Assembly (NCBI GenBank): GCA_036362985.1
Contig: JAYGXS010000004.1
Coordinates: forward strand, 36,016,686 to 36,080,685
Source of the DNA: Ligula intestinalis
Lineage: Eukaryota; Platyhelminthes; Cestoda; Diphyllobothriidea; Diphyllobothriidae
Length of the DNA: 64,000 bases
Reading direction: 5' to 3'
Positions 22,301-31,849 of the stretch are shown one piece after another; position 1 is the first letter of the stretch, and each line of letters begins with the position of its first letter. Under the pieces are notes generated by a model that ran no database searches, was not told the DNA's origin, and saw only the letters and a program-made list of their open reading frames with translations. The translations under genes were made by a program, and so were the position numbers.

Positions 22301-25300
22301 GTTCATCCGAAGTTCCTGGTGGGGTATCAATTATCAGGGCATCTAGTGACCCCCAGCACACACTGCCCAGAAGCTGGTCGATCATGGAGGTCTTTTTGGG
22401 GCCTCGCCAGACGACGGCAGAGTTCTTGTCGGGCAAGAGAAAGCCGATGGACATAACTAGGAGGTTCTTTGTGGTTGTATCAGCAAGGATCGGGAGCCAG
22501 CCTGTTGAGCACTGGTCAACCTACAAGAAAAGGGTAATTTATATAAACAGGAACTCCGACAGAACCAATTGGTCTCAAAAATGCCTGCTACTTACTACAG
22601 GTTGTCTTACTATTTTATGCTGTACACGGTAAACATATTTGAAGAGCCGAGTTAAGCTGTCATTACTATTGTTGAGAAAGTTTGCCGAAAATCCGAGACA
22701 TGGATCCCGTGGAATTTGAAGTATTCGCAGTCCCCTCCCCCTCCAATCTTAGTCGCAGTCTCCTCTATCGCAACGAGGTAAAGGAAAGTTATAATTAGGA
22801 CTTAGTGTGGGACGAAGATGGCAATCTATTCGATACCACCTTCGGTGCTGTTTAGGGCTATATTCTTTTACCAGTTATACCCAGCTGCGCAGTATAATGG
22901 GCACATCATCAAACATTATCAGGACACTCAATTATAATACATTCTGTTACTGACATCATGGATCCTTCGTAGGCAGTGTTGTTCAGCTTACCTGCTGATA
23001 GGTAGTCTGTCATTAATTAAATGGGAGTGAACGAGGAATTAATCTTGAACCAAACGTAAAACGATAGCGTTGTGTTTTGTGCCTGGCATGCTTGCTAGCT
23101 TACAGGAGACAGTGGAGCTCATGGAGTAATGAAGAATGTCCGTTACGTTGGGTGAAACTATGGGATGTCTCATGTACAGATGCTGTCTCTGGTTATGAGT
23201 TTGAGACTGAATCCGAAACGTCACTCGAATGATGTTGTTGGCCTAGCGACTACATCTACTTTTCCTCAGAAGCCTCAGTACTTTCACAAGAACTCGTTAC
23301 TGACCGGCTAGCGCACGTACGGCTCATACGACACATTAAACAAGTATACTTCGTATACTTCTTACTTCGTCTCGTGATAAAGAGATCTTAGGCTTACAGC
23401 TGTAAGAACTGGTATATGAGATTCAGCAACGTGACCAGCCAATTGCTGCTGCTATAACTGAACTGCGCCTGGTGACTTCATCCAACTGGCCACGTTTGGG
23501 TAGTATCATATATGCTGAGGATACTGGCCAGCTGGGGATAAATTACTGTGTTCAACTGAATAGCGTTTAAGGTGGACAGGTCGAGGGACTAAACAGAAAA
23601 GAAACCTTGGTACCGGATGCTGGAAGCGGGGAACGCTCTCAGATTTTGGTAAACAAAGCCAACGAATGCGCATTCGAAACCAAAATAAGTTGATGATTTG
23701 AATGCGTTCTTTGTCGCTCGCCTTATTATTTCAGTGCTGCGACCTTACCTCTGGCGTCCCTACACAAAATGATAACGGCACACAGCGCGATTGTTCAGCC
23801 CCACCCACTTGAAAATACTTAAATAGTTGGCTACTCGGTAGGTGTCGCAGTTCCGAAAGCGCCCAAGCATATGTGAGCCGCAAATTAGACGTTCTGGGCT
23901 CAATTACAAAAATTAAGGCACACAGTGATGTCTGCATTATTCTCCAAGCACACATTTCCGTAAGTGTTCGTTTAATGACTTTTTGAAGACTAAAGTGAAA
24001 TTAAAACACTTCTATGACGACTCTGCAATTGAATAGCCTTCAATTAGATGGGGCGACTTATTTCGACAAATATTCGCCCCACATAGGTGCAGTAGCACTC
24101 TGATAAGTCAAACAAAACAACTACTAGAAGTTTAGGCGCGTCTGTTGATGCAGGAACAGTAGCAAGGGTCCAGAAGTCATGTTGCGTACTTATCATTTGC
24201 CTACTGAAAGGGGTGCGGTTACGTCTTGTACCGCAAACTCCCAATCACGAATCAAGACTCATTCTCAAGCCCCCACTTCTAAAAGGCTGTGGGTTTCGTA
24301 CAGGTCGAGTCTTCTGTGCTCGGTTTTTCGATGCATTTTGGTCTAAAATTCAGCGACATCAAGGACTTATTTTAGGGTCTTTCGTGACCGCTATGTCAGT
24401 TTCCTCATCAGTCTGTACGATACTGTATAAAATAGTTCACTTTTAGAGTTGGATGATGCTGTAGTTGCTGGATAACGGTTGCTAATTAACGAATCCCAGA
24501 TTCCTTCTTCCCTTCACAATCCAGGCCGGATAGCAAGGAGTCAAATGATAATTTGAATTAGAGGATATTGAGTTTTGTGCGTTAGATCTATATAATAAAA
24601 TTCCATAAAAACGGCCAATAAGGCTGCTGTGTGAATAAAATCGGACGGTCGATGGAGCGGGAGGGTAAAATCTGTAGGTGCCGGTTCGCTATTGTTGTCA
24701 TGGCGACCAAATTGACAAAATCCGCTGTTGATCGGACATACCTACCACTACTTTCCCACAGTTACTTGCTGTTGCCTCACTGTGGAGATACCATTAGAGG
24801 ACAAAAGACTGTTTACTTCCCAACTGACGCTTACTGAAGACCATTTCCTAAGCCACCACGAATGAGCGCGTGTAGTAAGTTGAAGTCGGGAGGGTCTCAT
24901 CTTCCTGATGCGCCTGTTCGTGCGAAAACCGTGGAAAACTTTGTGTGAGTAGTGCTCTTGTGAATATAAGGAATCAAAAGCACAAGTTAGTTGGTCACTT
25001 CGAAGGGAGCAAATGTATTAATGTATCTTTTTTTCAAATTACAGAAAACGAAAAAATATTCACCTACTTGAAGCTGCTCATGACAATTTCACCAGCTCTG
25101 ATAAAGCCTGACCAACAATTAAAATTCGCCCTTCATGGTGTGCCTTTGACGGTTAGACATGACAAGTACAGGTCAACAGCAGTTTTCACGTATCTTTTAC
25201 GAGTTATGGACTGGCTTTCAAGGGCTATAATAAATATCTGAGGTATAAAAATAACTCGTTATAGTAAGGACTAAAAACGATTTTACGTGAGGACTGGTGT

Positions 25301-25622
25301 GGCCGAAGTAAATCACGTCAAAGCAACAATCAACCATTACTACCAGTGCACACCAAACTAAACGATTTAATGAACAACACAATAATTGACATAGAAAACC
25401 GTCTCTGGAACAAGGACAAAGATTCTTTCTTACCTGCGCATTCTCCAAGCCCAGAATTCGCGGAATAGATGGACCACACAGATCAACATCTAAGAGTCCT
25501 ATACGAAGGTTCTTTTGTGCCAGTCCGATGGCCAGCTGACAGGCGACTGTTGACTTGCCCACCCCTCCCTTTCCGGAAATGACTACGAAGACGGATTTTA
25601 CAGCACCAATACCACGTTCCAT
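16353..25622 (-). CDS. NUBP2: NUBP2, cytosolic Fe-S cluster assembly P-loop ATPase (spliced, 3' end incomplete)
   Basis: NUBP2 (Cfd1 in yeast) pairs with NUBP1/Nbp35 as the scaffold that builds 4Fe-4S clusters for cytosolic and nuclear proteins. Exon 1 (25622-25434, 63 codons) starts [20 protein letters not shown] and holds the Walker A (GKGGVGKST, residues 17-25). Exon 2 (22520-22224, 99 codons) holds VVWRGPKK and Walker [13 protein letters not shown] (residues 126-137). Exon 3 (16744-16564) holds [17 protein letters not shown] and the cluster-binding CPNC (residues 195-198). All junctions are GT/AG and in phase. Introns are about 2.9 and 5.5 kb. Only about 222 residues are assigned; the human protein has 271, so about 45 C-terminal residues are missing or unrecognised. 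Confidence 0.9.
16564..16744 (-). CDS. NUBP2: NUBP2 exon 3
   Basis: Acceptor TTTAG precedes CGC GTG GCC, giving [17 protein letters not shown] in phase with exon 2, and the donor CTCG|GTATGT ends the exon in phase 1. It encodes VENMSG and C-P-N-C, the two cysteines that coordinate the bridging 4Fe-4S cluster in NUBP1-NUBP2 complexes, then the SGGGEALA segment and GVSFLG. A GTG near its start is internal, not an initiator. Confidence 0.92.
16745..22223 (-). other. NUBP2 intron between exons 2 and 3
   Basis: About 5.5 kb with GT...AG ends. Apart from the LINE C-terminal fragment at 19495-19810, it has no supported gene. A G-rich stretch near 21590-21740 contains scattered GGGTTA/GGTTAGG words that are not a telomeric array. 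Sequence near 19915-20290 is GC-richer and may be an unidentified repeat. Confidence 0.6.
19495..19810 (-). pseudogene. RTE-like LINE C-terminal fragment
   Basis: The minus strand reads [12 protein letters not shown], a stop, then [38 protein letters not shown] and a second stop. The pattern GGQLKTW...L-GP-x-x-G-x-x-RW-R-x-x-W is the C-terminal signature of a LINE family abundant in flatworms. It is a 5'-truncated remnant lying inside an intron of NUBP2 on the same strand. Confidence 0.65.
22224..22520 (-). CDS. NUBP2: NUBP2 exon 2
   Basis: Acceptor TTGTAG precedes GTT GAC CAG TGC ([12 protein letters not shown]) and donor CCACAG|GTCAGT ends at TTPQ. It encodes 99 residues in phase 0 at both ends: [17 protein letters not shown], the Walker B and switch region [12 protein letters not shown], and GCIVVTTPQ. 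Confidence 0.95.
22521..25433 (-). other. NUBP2 intron between exons 1 and 2
   Basis: About 2.9 kb with GT...AG ends and no supported gene. At 23190-23235 a GAATCCGAAACGTC sequence resembles the 3' half of the Penelope hammerhead motif but lacks the catalytic CTGANGA box. It may be an old element relic. Confidence 0.6.
25434..25622 (-). CDS. NUBP2: NUBP2 exon 1 with start codon
   Basis: 63 codons from ATG at 25622, ending ENAQ at donor CAG|GTAAGA. The Walker A P-loop GKGGVGKST and the deviant-Walker lysine context typical of MinD/Mrp ATPases are present, followed by [13 protein letters not shown]. The start is chosen because family similarity begins directly after it and TTGACAG, a potential acceptor, lies six bases upstream. 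Confidence 0.93.
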
Positions 25623-25763
25623 CTTTTACTGTCAATTTAAAATGCAAGTTAAGAAATGCAACTTAAAAAATCCAAACTGGTACTGAAAGATCAAAAGAAA
25701 TAAGTATGAGAGGACAGTATATATTTGGTCAACTGAACTTCTGATAGACAACGCCGCTTGTAG
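25623..25763 (-). promoter_or_regulatory. short intergenic region RBM7-like to NUBP2
   Basis: 141 bp between the RBM7-like stop and the NUBP2 start. On the minus strand it contains TTTTGATCTTTCAG and, just before the ATG, AAATTGACAG; both look like splice acceptors. This spacing would suit either a compact promoter or a spliced-leader acceptor of an operon. No AATAAA is evident for the upstream gene. Confidence 0.35.
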
Positions 25764-26411
25764 TTACTTGTAGCCACTAGAGTAGGAGCGCTGAAAATTG
25801 CCAACATGGTCACTACTATTCTGATGAAAACCACTCAATGGGGGAAACACAGGCGGAAACGTTTGCCCCATTGAACCTCTATTGAAGTCGGAACGCTTTT
25901 GTGCAAATGAGTCGGGACCGTACGATAGTGTCCTACGACACTGGCTGAGACGACTGAAAACAGAATTCGTGGCGTGCTCCCCATACATGTTGGGTGCTAG
26001 AAGTGGTGCATGGGGACCATTAGCATCGGAAGGGAAATGGTTTGGAAAAATGGGTGGGGCAACAAAAAATCTCGGGACCTGCTGACCAAGAGGATCGGAT
26101 GAGTGGTCATGACCACGTGACGGCATCGAGCTTCCGCCGTTGAGATATGGAGGAACGGAAGTGAACTTTTGGTTCACGAATTTCGATCCAGCCCTTGGTT
26201 TCATCTTGAGTTCTTGGTCAAATAGACGAACTCCCTCGAACAATGAACACGAATAGAGCACAGATTCCTCATCCTCGAATGTAACAAAGCCAAAACCACC
26301 CTTGAGTGAAACCGACTCTATCGGACCAGCCTGAAGAAAAAGTTCGTATATGATTTCTTTGGACATCTTTGATGACAAATTCGAAATATATAGGGTCCTG
26401 TCAACTTCCAT
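25764..26411 (-). CDS. RBM7/RBM11-like RRM RNA-binding protein
   Basis: A single uninterrupted frame of 215 residues. The N-terminal RRM (about residues 5-80) has RNP2 LYISNL (7-12) and RNP1 KGGFGFVTF (37-45). The stretch EVDRTLYISNLSSKMSKEII with YELFLQAGPIESV resembles RBM7/RBM11, where RBM7 is the RNA-binding subunit of the nuclear exosome targeting complex. The rest is a Pro/Ser/Phe/Asn-rich low-complexity tail. The start at 26411 is chosen because family similarity begins there; the open frame extends upstream to 26501. It lacks introns, unlike its neighbours. NUBP2 starts 141 bp downstream on the same strand. Orthology to RBM7 is likely but not proven; SF3B4-like proteins share the RRM type. 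Confidence 0.8.
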   Translation of the reverse strand: MEVDRTLYISNLSSKMSKEIIYELFLQAGPIESVSLKGGFGFVTFEDEESVLYSCSLFEGVRLFDQELKMKPRAGSKFVNQKFTSVPPYLNGGSSMPSRGHDHSSDPLGQQVPRFFVAPPIFPNHFPSDANGPHAPLLAPNMYGEHATNSVFSRLSQCRRTLSYGPDSFAQKRSDFNRGSMGQTFPPVFPPLSGFHQNSSDHVGNFQRSYSSGYK

Positions 26412-26580
26412 CTTAATCGATCGTTCAGATTTACCGGAAGACGCAAAACGGAAGAAGCGCAACCCAAAGACGCCCAGAAACTCCAAAGGCTCAAATGGCA
26501 TATTATTTATTTGATTGCAAGACTATTTAGGTACTGATAAAGGAGACATATGGTCGATCCCTGGAACAAAATTTATTTTT

Positions 26581-26620
26581 TCCTGAGCTTTCGAGCTCTT
26601 AAAAGAGCCCATCGTCAGAT
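26581..26620 (-). ncRNA. hammerhead ribozyme-like motif in PLE-2
   Basis: On the minus strand the box CTGACGA (26618-26612) is followed by stem II GGGCTC/GAGCTC (26610-26605 with 26598-26593) and then GAAAGCTC. This fits GAA, a two-base-pair stem III and the cleavage-site C at about 26585. Stem I can pair TTTCTCC...T with AGGAAAA around a 3-nt bulge. Hammerheads with minimal stem III are known from Penelope-like elements. Activity is untested. Confidence 0.6.
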
Positions 26621-26909
26621 GTGGAGAAACATTAACAAATGTGGAAGCTATTTGGGGCGTGTGTACAATAAAAATTTGAACCTGCAGAAAATCAATAATT
26701 GTGTGTGCTGCCAACTTGCCACTGAAGGCTGTGCTAGCTCGTTCCAGTAGGCAAGATCAACAATTTGGGTGGAAATATTTACAAAATAGAATCGTCAACA
26801 AAACAAGTAATAGTTATGGTGGGGGGGTGGGCAATTAACAAAGGCATAGGAGAAGGGAGGGAGGATGAGAAGAGAGGGATTATGTAGGCTTGAGCGCAAA
26901 ATGGCCACG

Positions 26910-27300
26910 TCAGCATCGAAAGTGGGATGATTTTGGAGGATGTTGGGCCAATTGATTACGGCGGGCGTCTGGATGTGATCGTTTGCAATAGCGTAAGGCC
27001 CTGTACGCTGGCGCCAATTCGACACATCTGTTGACCAAATTCTCATCCATGGACCAGGCTTCGATAAATTCTCTGCTCGTCTTGTTTCCCGCGTGGGCAA
27101 GTTCCTTGATGGCAGCGAAGTTGAACTCATGGCCTGTTTCGTAGTTGTGAGTTGCAACTTGTGATGATTCGTCGCCTGGTTGCATGGCCTGCTTGTGTTC
27201 ACGTATACGCGATCCGAGCATGCGTTCCATTTAAACTGTATAATTACAGGAACATTTTAGGGATGGAATGCGATATACTACACCAGATTGCTCATTTTGC
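26910..27300 (-). pseudogene. PLE-2 GIY-YIG endonuclease
   Basis: The minus strand reads GVVYRIPSLKCSCNYTV, a stop, then MERMLGSRIREHKQAM, VATHNYETGHEFNFAAIKEL, NKTSREFIEAWSMDENLVNR and CVELAPAYRALRY. These match the GIY-YIG core, REH-x-A, H-x-x-x-x-GH and REFIEAW blocks of Penelope endonucleases. The tyrosine pair of the core is split by the stop. Confidence 0.8.
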
Positions 27301-27566
27301 GTTAGCCGGTCTTTTATTTTCATCATTCTGCTGCGCATTGTAGCTTTGGGTCTGTGTGCAATTCCAAAACCTAGTCCCGCAGCGATGCACTCAGTCACTT
27401 CTAAGACGTCTTTTATGTATGGCAGAGCGTGCCATATCTTCGTTGGTTATTCGTTTTTGGTCCTCCGGGGCCGAACGCCTAGGCATCGGTTTATAAATGC
27501 TTTTGGATAACCGTTCTGCATGAACTGGTCACGGAGATATCTGGCCTCGCGTGCCTTTTCCTCTGA

Positions 27567-28212
27567 TTAACTGCAGTGGGTCTGGATTCGTTTGAAGAGT
27601 GTTTTTACATAGCTCGGTTTGTAAGCAACTTGATGGTTACTGTGAAAACTTAGGAGTTGTGTTATGTTCGTCACCTTCCTGCAAACCATCGTCTCAAATT
27701 CACCGTTGGGTTTTCTCTTGACGAGGACATCAAGGAAAGGCAGCTGCTGCTCTTTTTCTTCTTCCCGTGTAAATTCTATGTCAGGAAAGATTCCATTGAG
27801 CAAGTCATGAAAGTTTTGCAGCATATTTCTCTTTATGATGATAAACGTGTCTTCGACATAGCGGCACCAGAAGACATGCTCGTTTTGGGGCGATGGCAAT
27901 GTTTTCTAGTTCCTGTAGAACCAGTTCTGCCACTAAGCCAGAGATCGGGGAGCCCATTGGAGTTCCTTTGATCTGTTCGTATGTTTAACCAGCAAAGGTA
28001 AAGTAAGTTTTTTGGCAGAATTCAAATAACCTCCTAAGGTGTTCAATTTTTAGTGGGCTTTGGGTCTCATCATATGCCTCTTCAAGTCTCGAGAAAAATA
28101 AATTTTGTTCCAGTGATCGACCATATGTCTCCTTTACCAATAGAAATTCCTGGAATACGAGTATTCTATCGTATTTAGGTACTGTTTCGCATAAAAATTT
28201 GATAGATAGCAT
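27567..28212 (-). pseudogene. PLE-2 reverse transcriptase (partial, broken)
   Basis: The frame reads DETQSPLKIEHLRRLFEF, CQKTYFTFAG, an in-frame TAA near 27986, then TYEQIKGTPMGSPISGLVAE. A frameshift near 27880 leads to FWCRYVEDTFIII (motif C, about 27849-27860) and QQLPFLDVLVKRKPNGEFE. The family usually has YVDD; here glutamate replaces the first aspartate. RT motifs upstream of the TYFTF region are missing. Confidence 0.85.
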
Positions 28213-28489
28213 TTACAGCACGAGATAATTGATTTAATAATCGTGAAATTAGACCGGCAGGCTATTAGTAGCAAGACATCTGAGGTTAAATGTTAGTCAA
28301 AGCAAACTATGTTAAATGACATAGCAGGAGCAGTAGTTAATTGCACATTGATCTGTTTACCAGGATTTTACCATTCGAGTACAGCTGCAAGACTGGAGTT
28401 GGGTATCCCCAGCTGACGATGGCAAATGAGCCACAAATGGCCGTTCTTTGGTCCTTTATCTTGTCGTAGATACATAATCTTTTTAAGGG

Positions 28490-29880
28490 AATTAGAAACA
28501 CTGAAAACAAATGATATACGAAAAGGAGAAAGCCCTAAAAACTTCATTCAAATGACAGAGTCATGCATAAAAATTGACAACGTTGCAAATTACAGGGGTA
28601 TGGTCAAAGTAAAGATGATGCGTCACTTGACAGAGAACAACCTGCTCAATACAGCTCAACATGGCTTTCTCGAGAAACGATCTTGTGACACCTGTCACCT
28701 CTCTTTCTTTGATTATGTGCTGCAATCTAGAGACAGCGGTTTCACCATTTATAGCGTCTATTTTGATGTTACTTAGGCCTTTGATCGGGTCGATCATAAC
28801 CTCCTCCTTCTGAAACTGACCTCCTTCGGCATAGGTAGCAAGCCTCTGAACTTCATATCTTCCTATTTGGATGCTCGCACACGAGTCAAAATTTCCAATG
28901 TTATCTCCAACCCCACGCATGTAAGGAGTGGAGATATACAGGGTAGTGTACTGGGTCCGCTCCTATTTTGCCTGTTTGTCAACGACGTTTCAGATTGTTT
29001 TCAGTATGGCAGACCCTTCATGTACGCTGATGACTTAAAAGTCGCTTATCGATATAAACCGGCAGATCGCAACATCGTGCTCCAGCTGATATAAAAGGAT
29101 TTTCAGGCATTCGCCCAGTGGTGTTGCACATGGCGCCTCACCCTATCATGGCACAAATGTTCCATTGTGGTTGTTGGCGACGATTATCAACCGAAATTAA
29201 GCATTGACGGCCACGAAATAAATGTCCCAGGAGTTATCAAGGATTTGGGCATATCCTACTCTAATAGTCTCAATTTGTCAGAGCACTGTGCTCTGATAGT
29301 CTCGAAAGCACGCCAAACCACCGGATTTTTCCTTAGAAATTTTAAGACTATCAAGGTTAGAACTAGCCTTTATAATATGTACGTGAGACCTAGTCTTGAA
29401 TACTGCTCGCCCCTATTCAGTCTTCTGCGCACTAGTGAACGGAAGAAAATAGAATCCGTGCAGCACTTCTTCACTAGAAGAGTTTTCACTACAGAACACC
29501 GTAACTTAGCCTGCCAACAAAGGTACGAACTTATAAAGCTGGATCCCCTGTGGCTTCGTAAATTGCAGAAGGGTCTATTTTTACTGTTTAAACTTTTGAA
29601 TGGTCAAACCTTTAATCCTCTCAGTACAATAAGGCAGCTTGAGCACTCTCGACGCGCCAGTCATCGAAACGTATTTTTATTTCTTCCTATGGCACGTACA
29701 GTTAAGTACCGGCAATTCTTTTAAGTAAACGCCATATCAATCTGAAATAAGCTGCCCAAAAGTATTAAAACCCAGCAAAACTACCCTATGTTTAAGAGAG
29801 CTATAACTAGTTTTCTACATTCAGGACAACTTTCACGAATTTTGAATGCTGACTCGGTGGAATCACTCTTTCACTCTGAT
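28490..29880 (+). pseudogene. LINE reverse transcriptase with few stops (YADD intact)
   Basis: One plus-strand frame carries the RT from about 28500 to 29724: MMRHLTENNLLNTAQHGFL, motif A FDVT-stop-AFDRVDH, SYLDARTRVKISNVISN, SGDIQGSVLGPLLFCLFVND, motif C MYADDLKVAY (YADD about 29023-29034), DLGISYSNSLNLSEHC, NMYVRPSLEYCSPLFSLL and LLFKLLNGQTFNP. It is interrupted by TAG at 28774, TAA at about 29092 and stops after 29722, with a small deletion near 28600 in the NYRP segment. LEYCSP indicates a CR1/Jockey-type element, different from the one at 1.7-5.9 kb. No endonuclease was found upstream. Confidence 0.85.
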
Positions 29881-30127
29881 GACGTTCGTGGACTTTGAAC
29901 CCCGCCAGGCGTCATGCTGAAGATAATGCTGCTGAAGCAGCAGCGTGCAGTCTGCTTACCCTTCAGCCGATAGCGCACACCTTTAGCCGACAACCATTGA
30001 AGGAAGACTGAGAACACTGTGTTCTTGTGCCAAGCCTCTCCGTCTCGAACTAATGTCCTTAAACGATATGCAACATTTCTCCTGCTGATGAGTCAACTCA
30101 GCTTACAACTGTTCATTTATTCCGTTT

Positions 30128-30310
30128 GTATCATACCTTTGAATGCAGGTTTTTTCAGTTGAAACAAACTGCCGATCTCGCCCAGTATTGCCAAAACACA
30201 AAACCTGAAACAAAACCAATACTGGCTGCAACATAGGGAGTTTGTTTTAGGTTTTTTCCGGTCTTCGAGGTGTTGGAAGGTGCCCAAGAGGTGCATTACC
30301 AACTCTTTAC
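30128..30310. repeat. dispersed structured repeat, copy R2
   Basis: About 180 bp similar to R1 at 2970-3151. Inner stem CAGTATTG (30183-30190) pairs with CAATACTG (30217-30224), and an outer stem AAACAAACT pairs with AGTTTGTTT. Two AGGTTTTTTC direct blocks flank the structure. It lies just left of the array-ended transposon. No coding frame. Confidence 0.6.
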
Positions 30311-30639
30311 AATTGCCTGTAAACTGGTATCATAAACATATCATATTAATGAATGAATAAATTTATAAAGACCCCTGTATTCATTCATGTAGACCCCTGT
30401 ATGCATTTATATAGACCCCTGTATGCATTTATATAGACCCTTTTTGATTGAAAGCAGAATAAAAAAGGAAACATTCTTTTTTCGAATAAATTTTACCTTT
30501 AAAGGAACATTTCACCAGCTCTTGCCTTTTCAACCTATTTTCTCATCTCTCTGAACAAATTGATGCAGGTGAGGTCTTCAGCTGTGAGTATAGCTCGATC
30601 AACGCACACTCTTATTGGTAAGAAAGTGTTTTTACGTGA

Positions 30640-31530
30640 TCATTCAGAATGAAACCTTGCCTTCAAAATAAAAAAAGAATTGCTCAATTGGATTCAAATG
30701 CGGGTAATATGCAGGAAGGATGGGCATTCTTTTCCTTTGACAAACCTATTTGATTGCCGGACTGTGGTGGAACTTAACGCTATCCATCACTAGTGTTGGT
30801 TGTGGTTCTCCCAATGGTGTGCTAGTCAGATTATCTTCGAGAAATTCAGCTACGAGAGTACGATTAACGGCTCCTTCGTACATTCTATGTGCAACTACGC
30901 CACTCTTCTTGATGATTGCTTGGACGCTCTTATTCTGGCCTCGGCTACCTTGTATAAATTTCACTGCTTTCACATTCACTGGATAATAGCCATGGTGTTT
31001 CTGTGTGTGTCGCGAAAATCCAGCCTCATCCAGAAATATAACATTTTCGTCGGACACCAAGGCAATTGCATCCGCATAAATCCTCCGGATGTTTATGAGT
31101 GTGGGTGTATGTCTTTCTACAGGCACCAATGACAACCGCTTTCTCGAGTAATTGATTTTTTCATGATTCTTGAAAAGGTGGACTGTGACGTCGGTACCTG
31201 CAGGATCCCCAATTCCTGAATGATTTCTCTCCCGGTCATCTCGTTTTGAGCATTGACCATCTCAGCAACAAGCTGTTTAGTTGTTTTCGATGTTTGTTTC
31301 GGCCTTCTCTTCTCATAAACGGTTTTGAAATCTCGCTCGTAATTTTCATTCCTGCTCAGGTTTTTTGCTATTCTTTTGACTGTCGAATAAGACAAATTGA
31401 GTGTCTCACCTATCCTCTTCAGAGGGATTTCCTGCTCAATATTTCGCCTCACCTGAGAAATCAGGTTTTTCGTCATCGTATTTCTTTGGGCTCGTGGCAT
31501 TTCTAAGGTTAAGAGGGCTTTATTGAGCAA
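30640..31530 (-). pseudogene. Tc1/mariner-like DDE transposase, frameshifted
   Basis: The 5' frame (31530-31117) has a helix-turn-helix region (PLKRIGETLNLSYSTVKRIA) and a second one near TGREIIQELGI. After a frameshift near 31130 the second frame reads VIFLDEAGFSRHTQKHHGYY (first D), TLVMDSVKFHHSPAIK (second D, family VMDN-x-FHH), a TAG stop near 30745, then PAYYPHLNPIEQFF (third catalytic E, about 30680-30710). The DDE triad is therefore still visible but the gene is broken by one frameshift and one stop. Confidence 0.85.
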
Positions 31531-31849
31531 GTCACAAGGACAGTGGTGTTTGCGGGCTTTTTTAGCTTCTCGAGTCCGGCGTATTTATAGGGCTGCCGCC
31601 TTTCCAGAATATTCCTGACGTATGGTGCCCGGGCGGCCCCCTACTGGAAGCTTCTTGTGTGCGGCCACTACCTCGGCTGTGTGGGCGGCCCTAAGGTTTG
31701 CTCGAAACACGACGTGGGTGGCTTGAATACTGGCACGAGCCAGCGGGGGCGCCTTGACTGCGTGTATCGCCCAGGTGGCCTGTACTTTTCATCATCGATC
31801 TTGACTGCATGGGAGGTTCCGCCTCCATAACAATATAAATGCATACAGG

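Larger units (their letters stand above)
26519..28150 (-). mobile_element. Penelope-like element PLE-2, decayed
   Basis: The minus strand from about 28212 reads RT, connector and GIY-YIG endonuclease, then a 3' region with a hammerhead-like ribozyme (26581-26620) and the tail TTGTTCCAGNGATCGACC ending near 26519. Plus-strand sequence at about 28093-28139 is an inverted copy of 26537-26583 (about 44 of 47 positions), so the truncated element again has an inverted piece of its own end upstream. It lies 108 bp upstream of the RBM7-like start codon on the same strand. Confidence 0.8.

Noticed and set aside
23190..23235. Hammerhead in NUBP2 intron 1 (GAATCCGAAACGTC)
   Set aside because: Only the 3' half resembles the motif. 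The catalytic box and stem II are missing, so at best it is an old relic.
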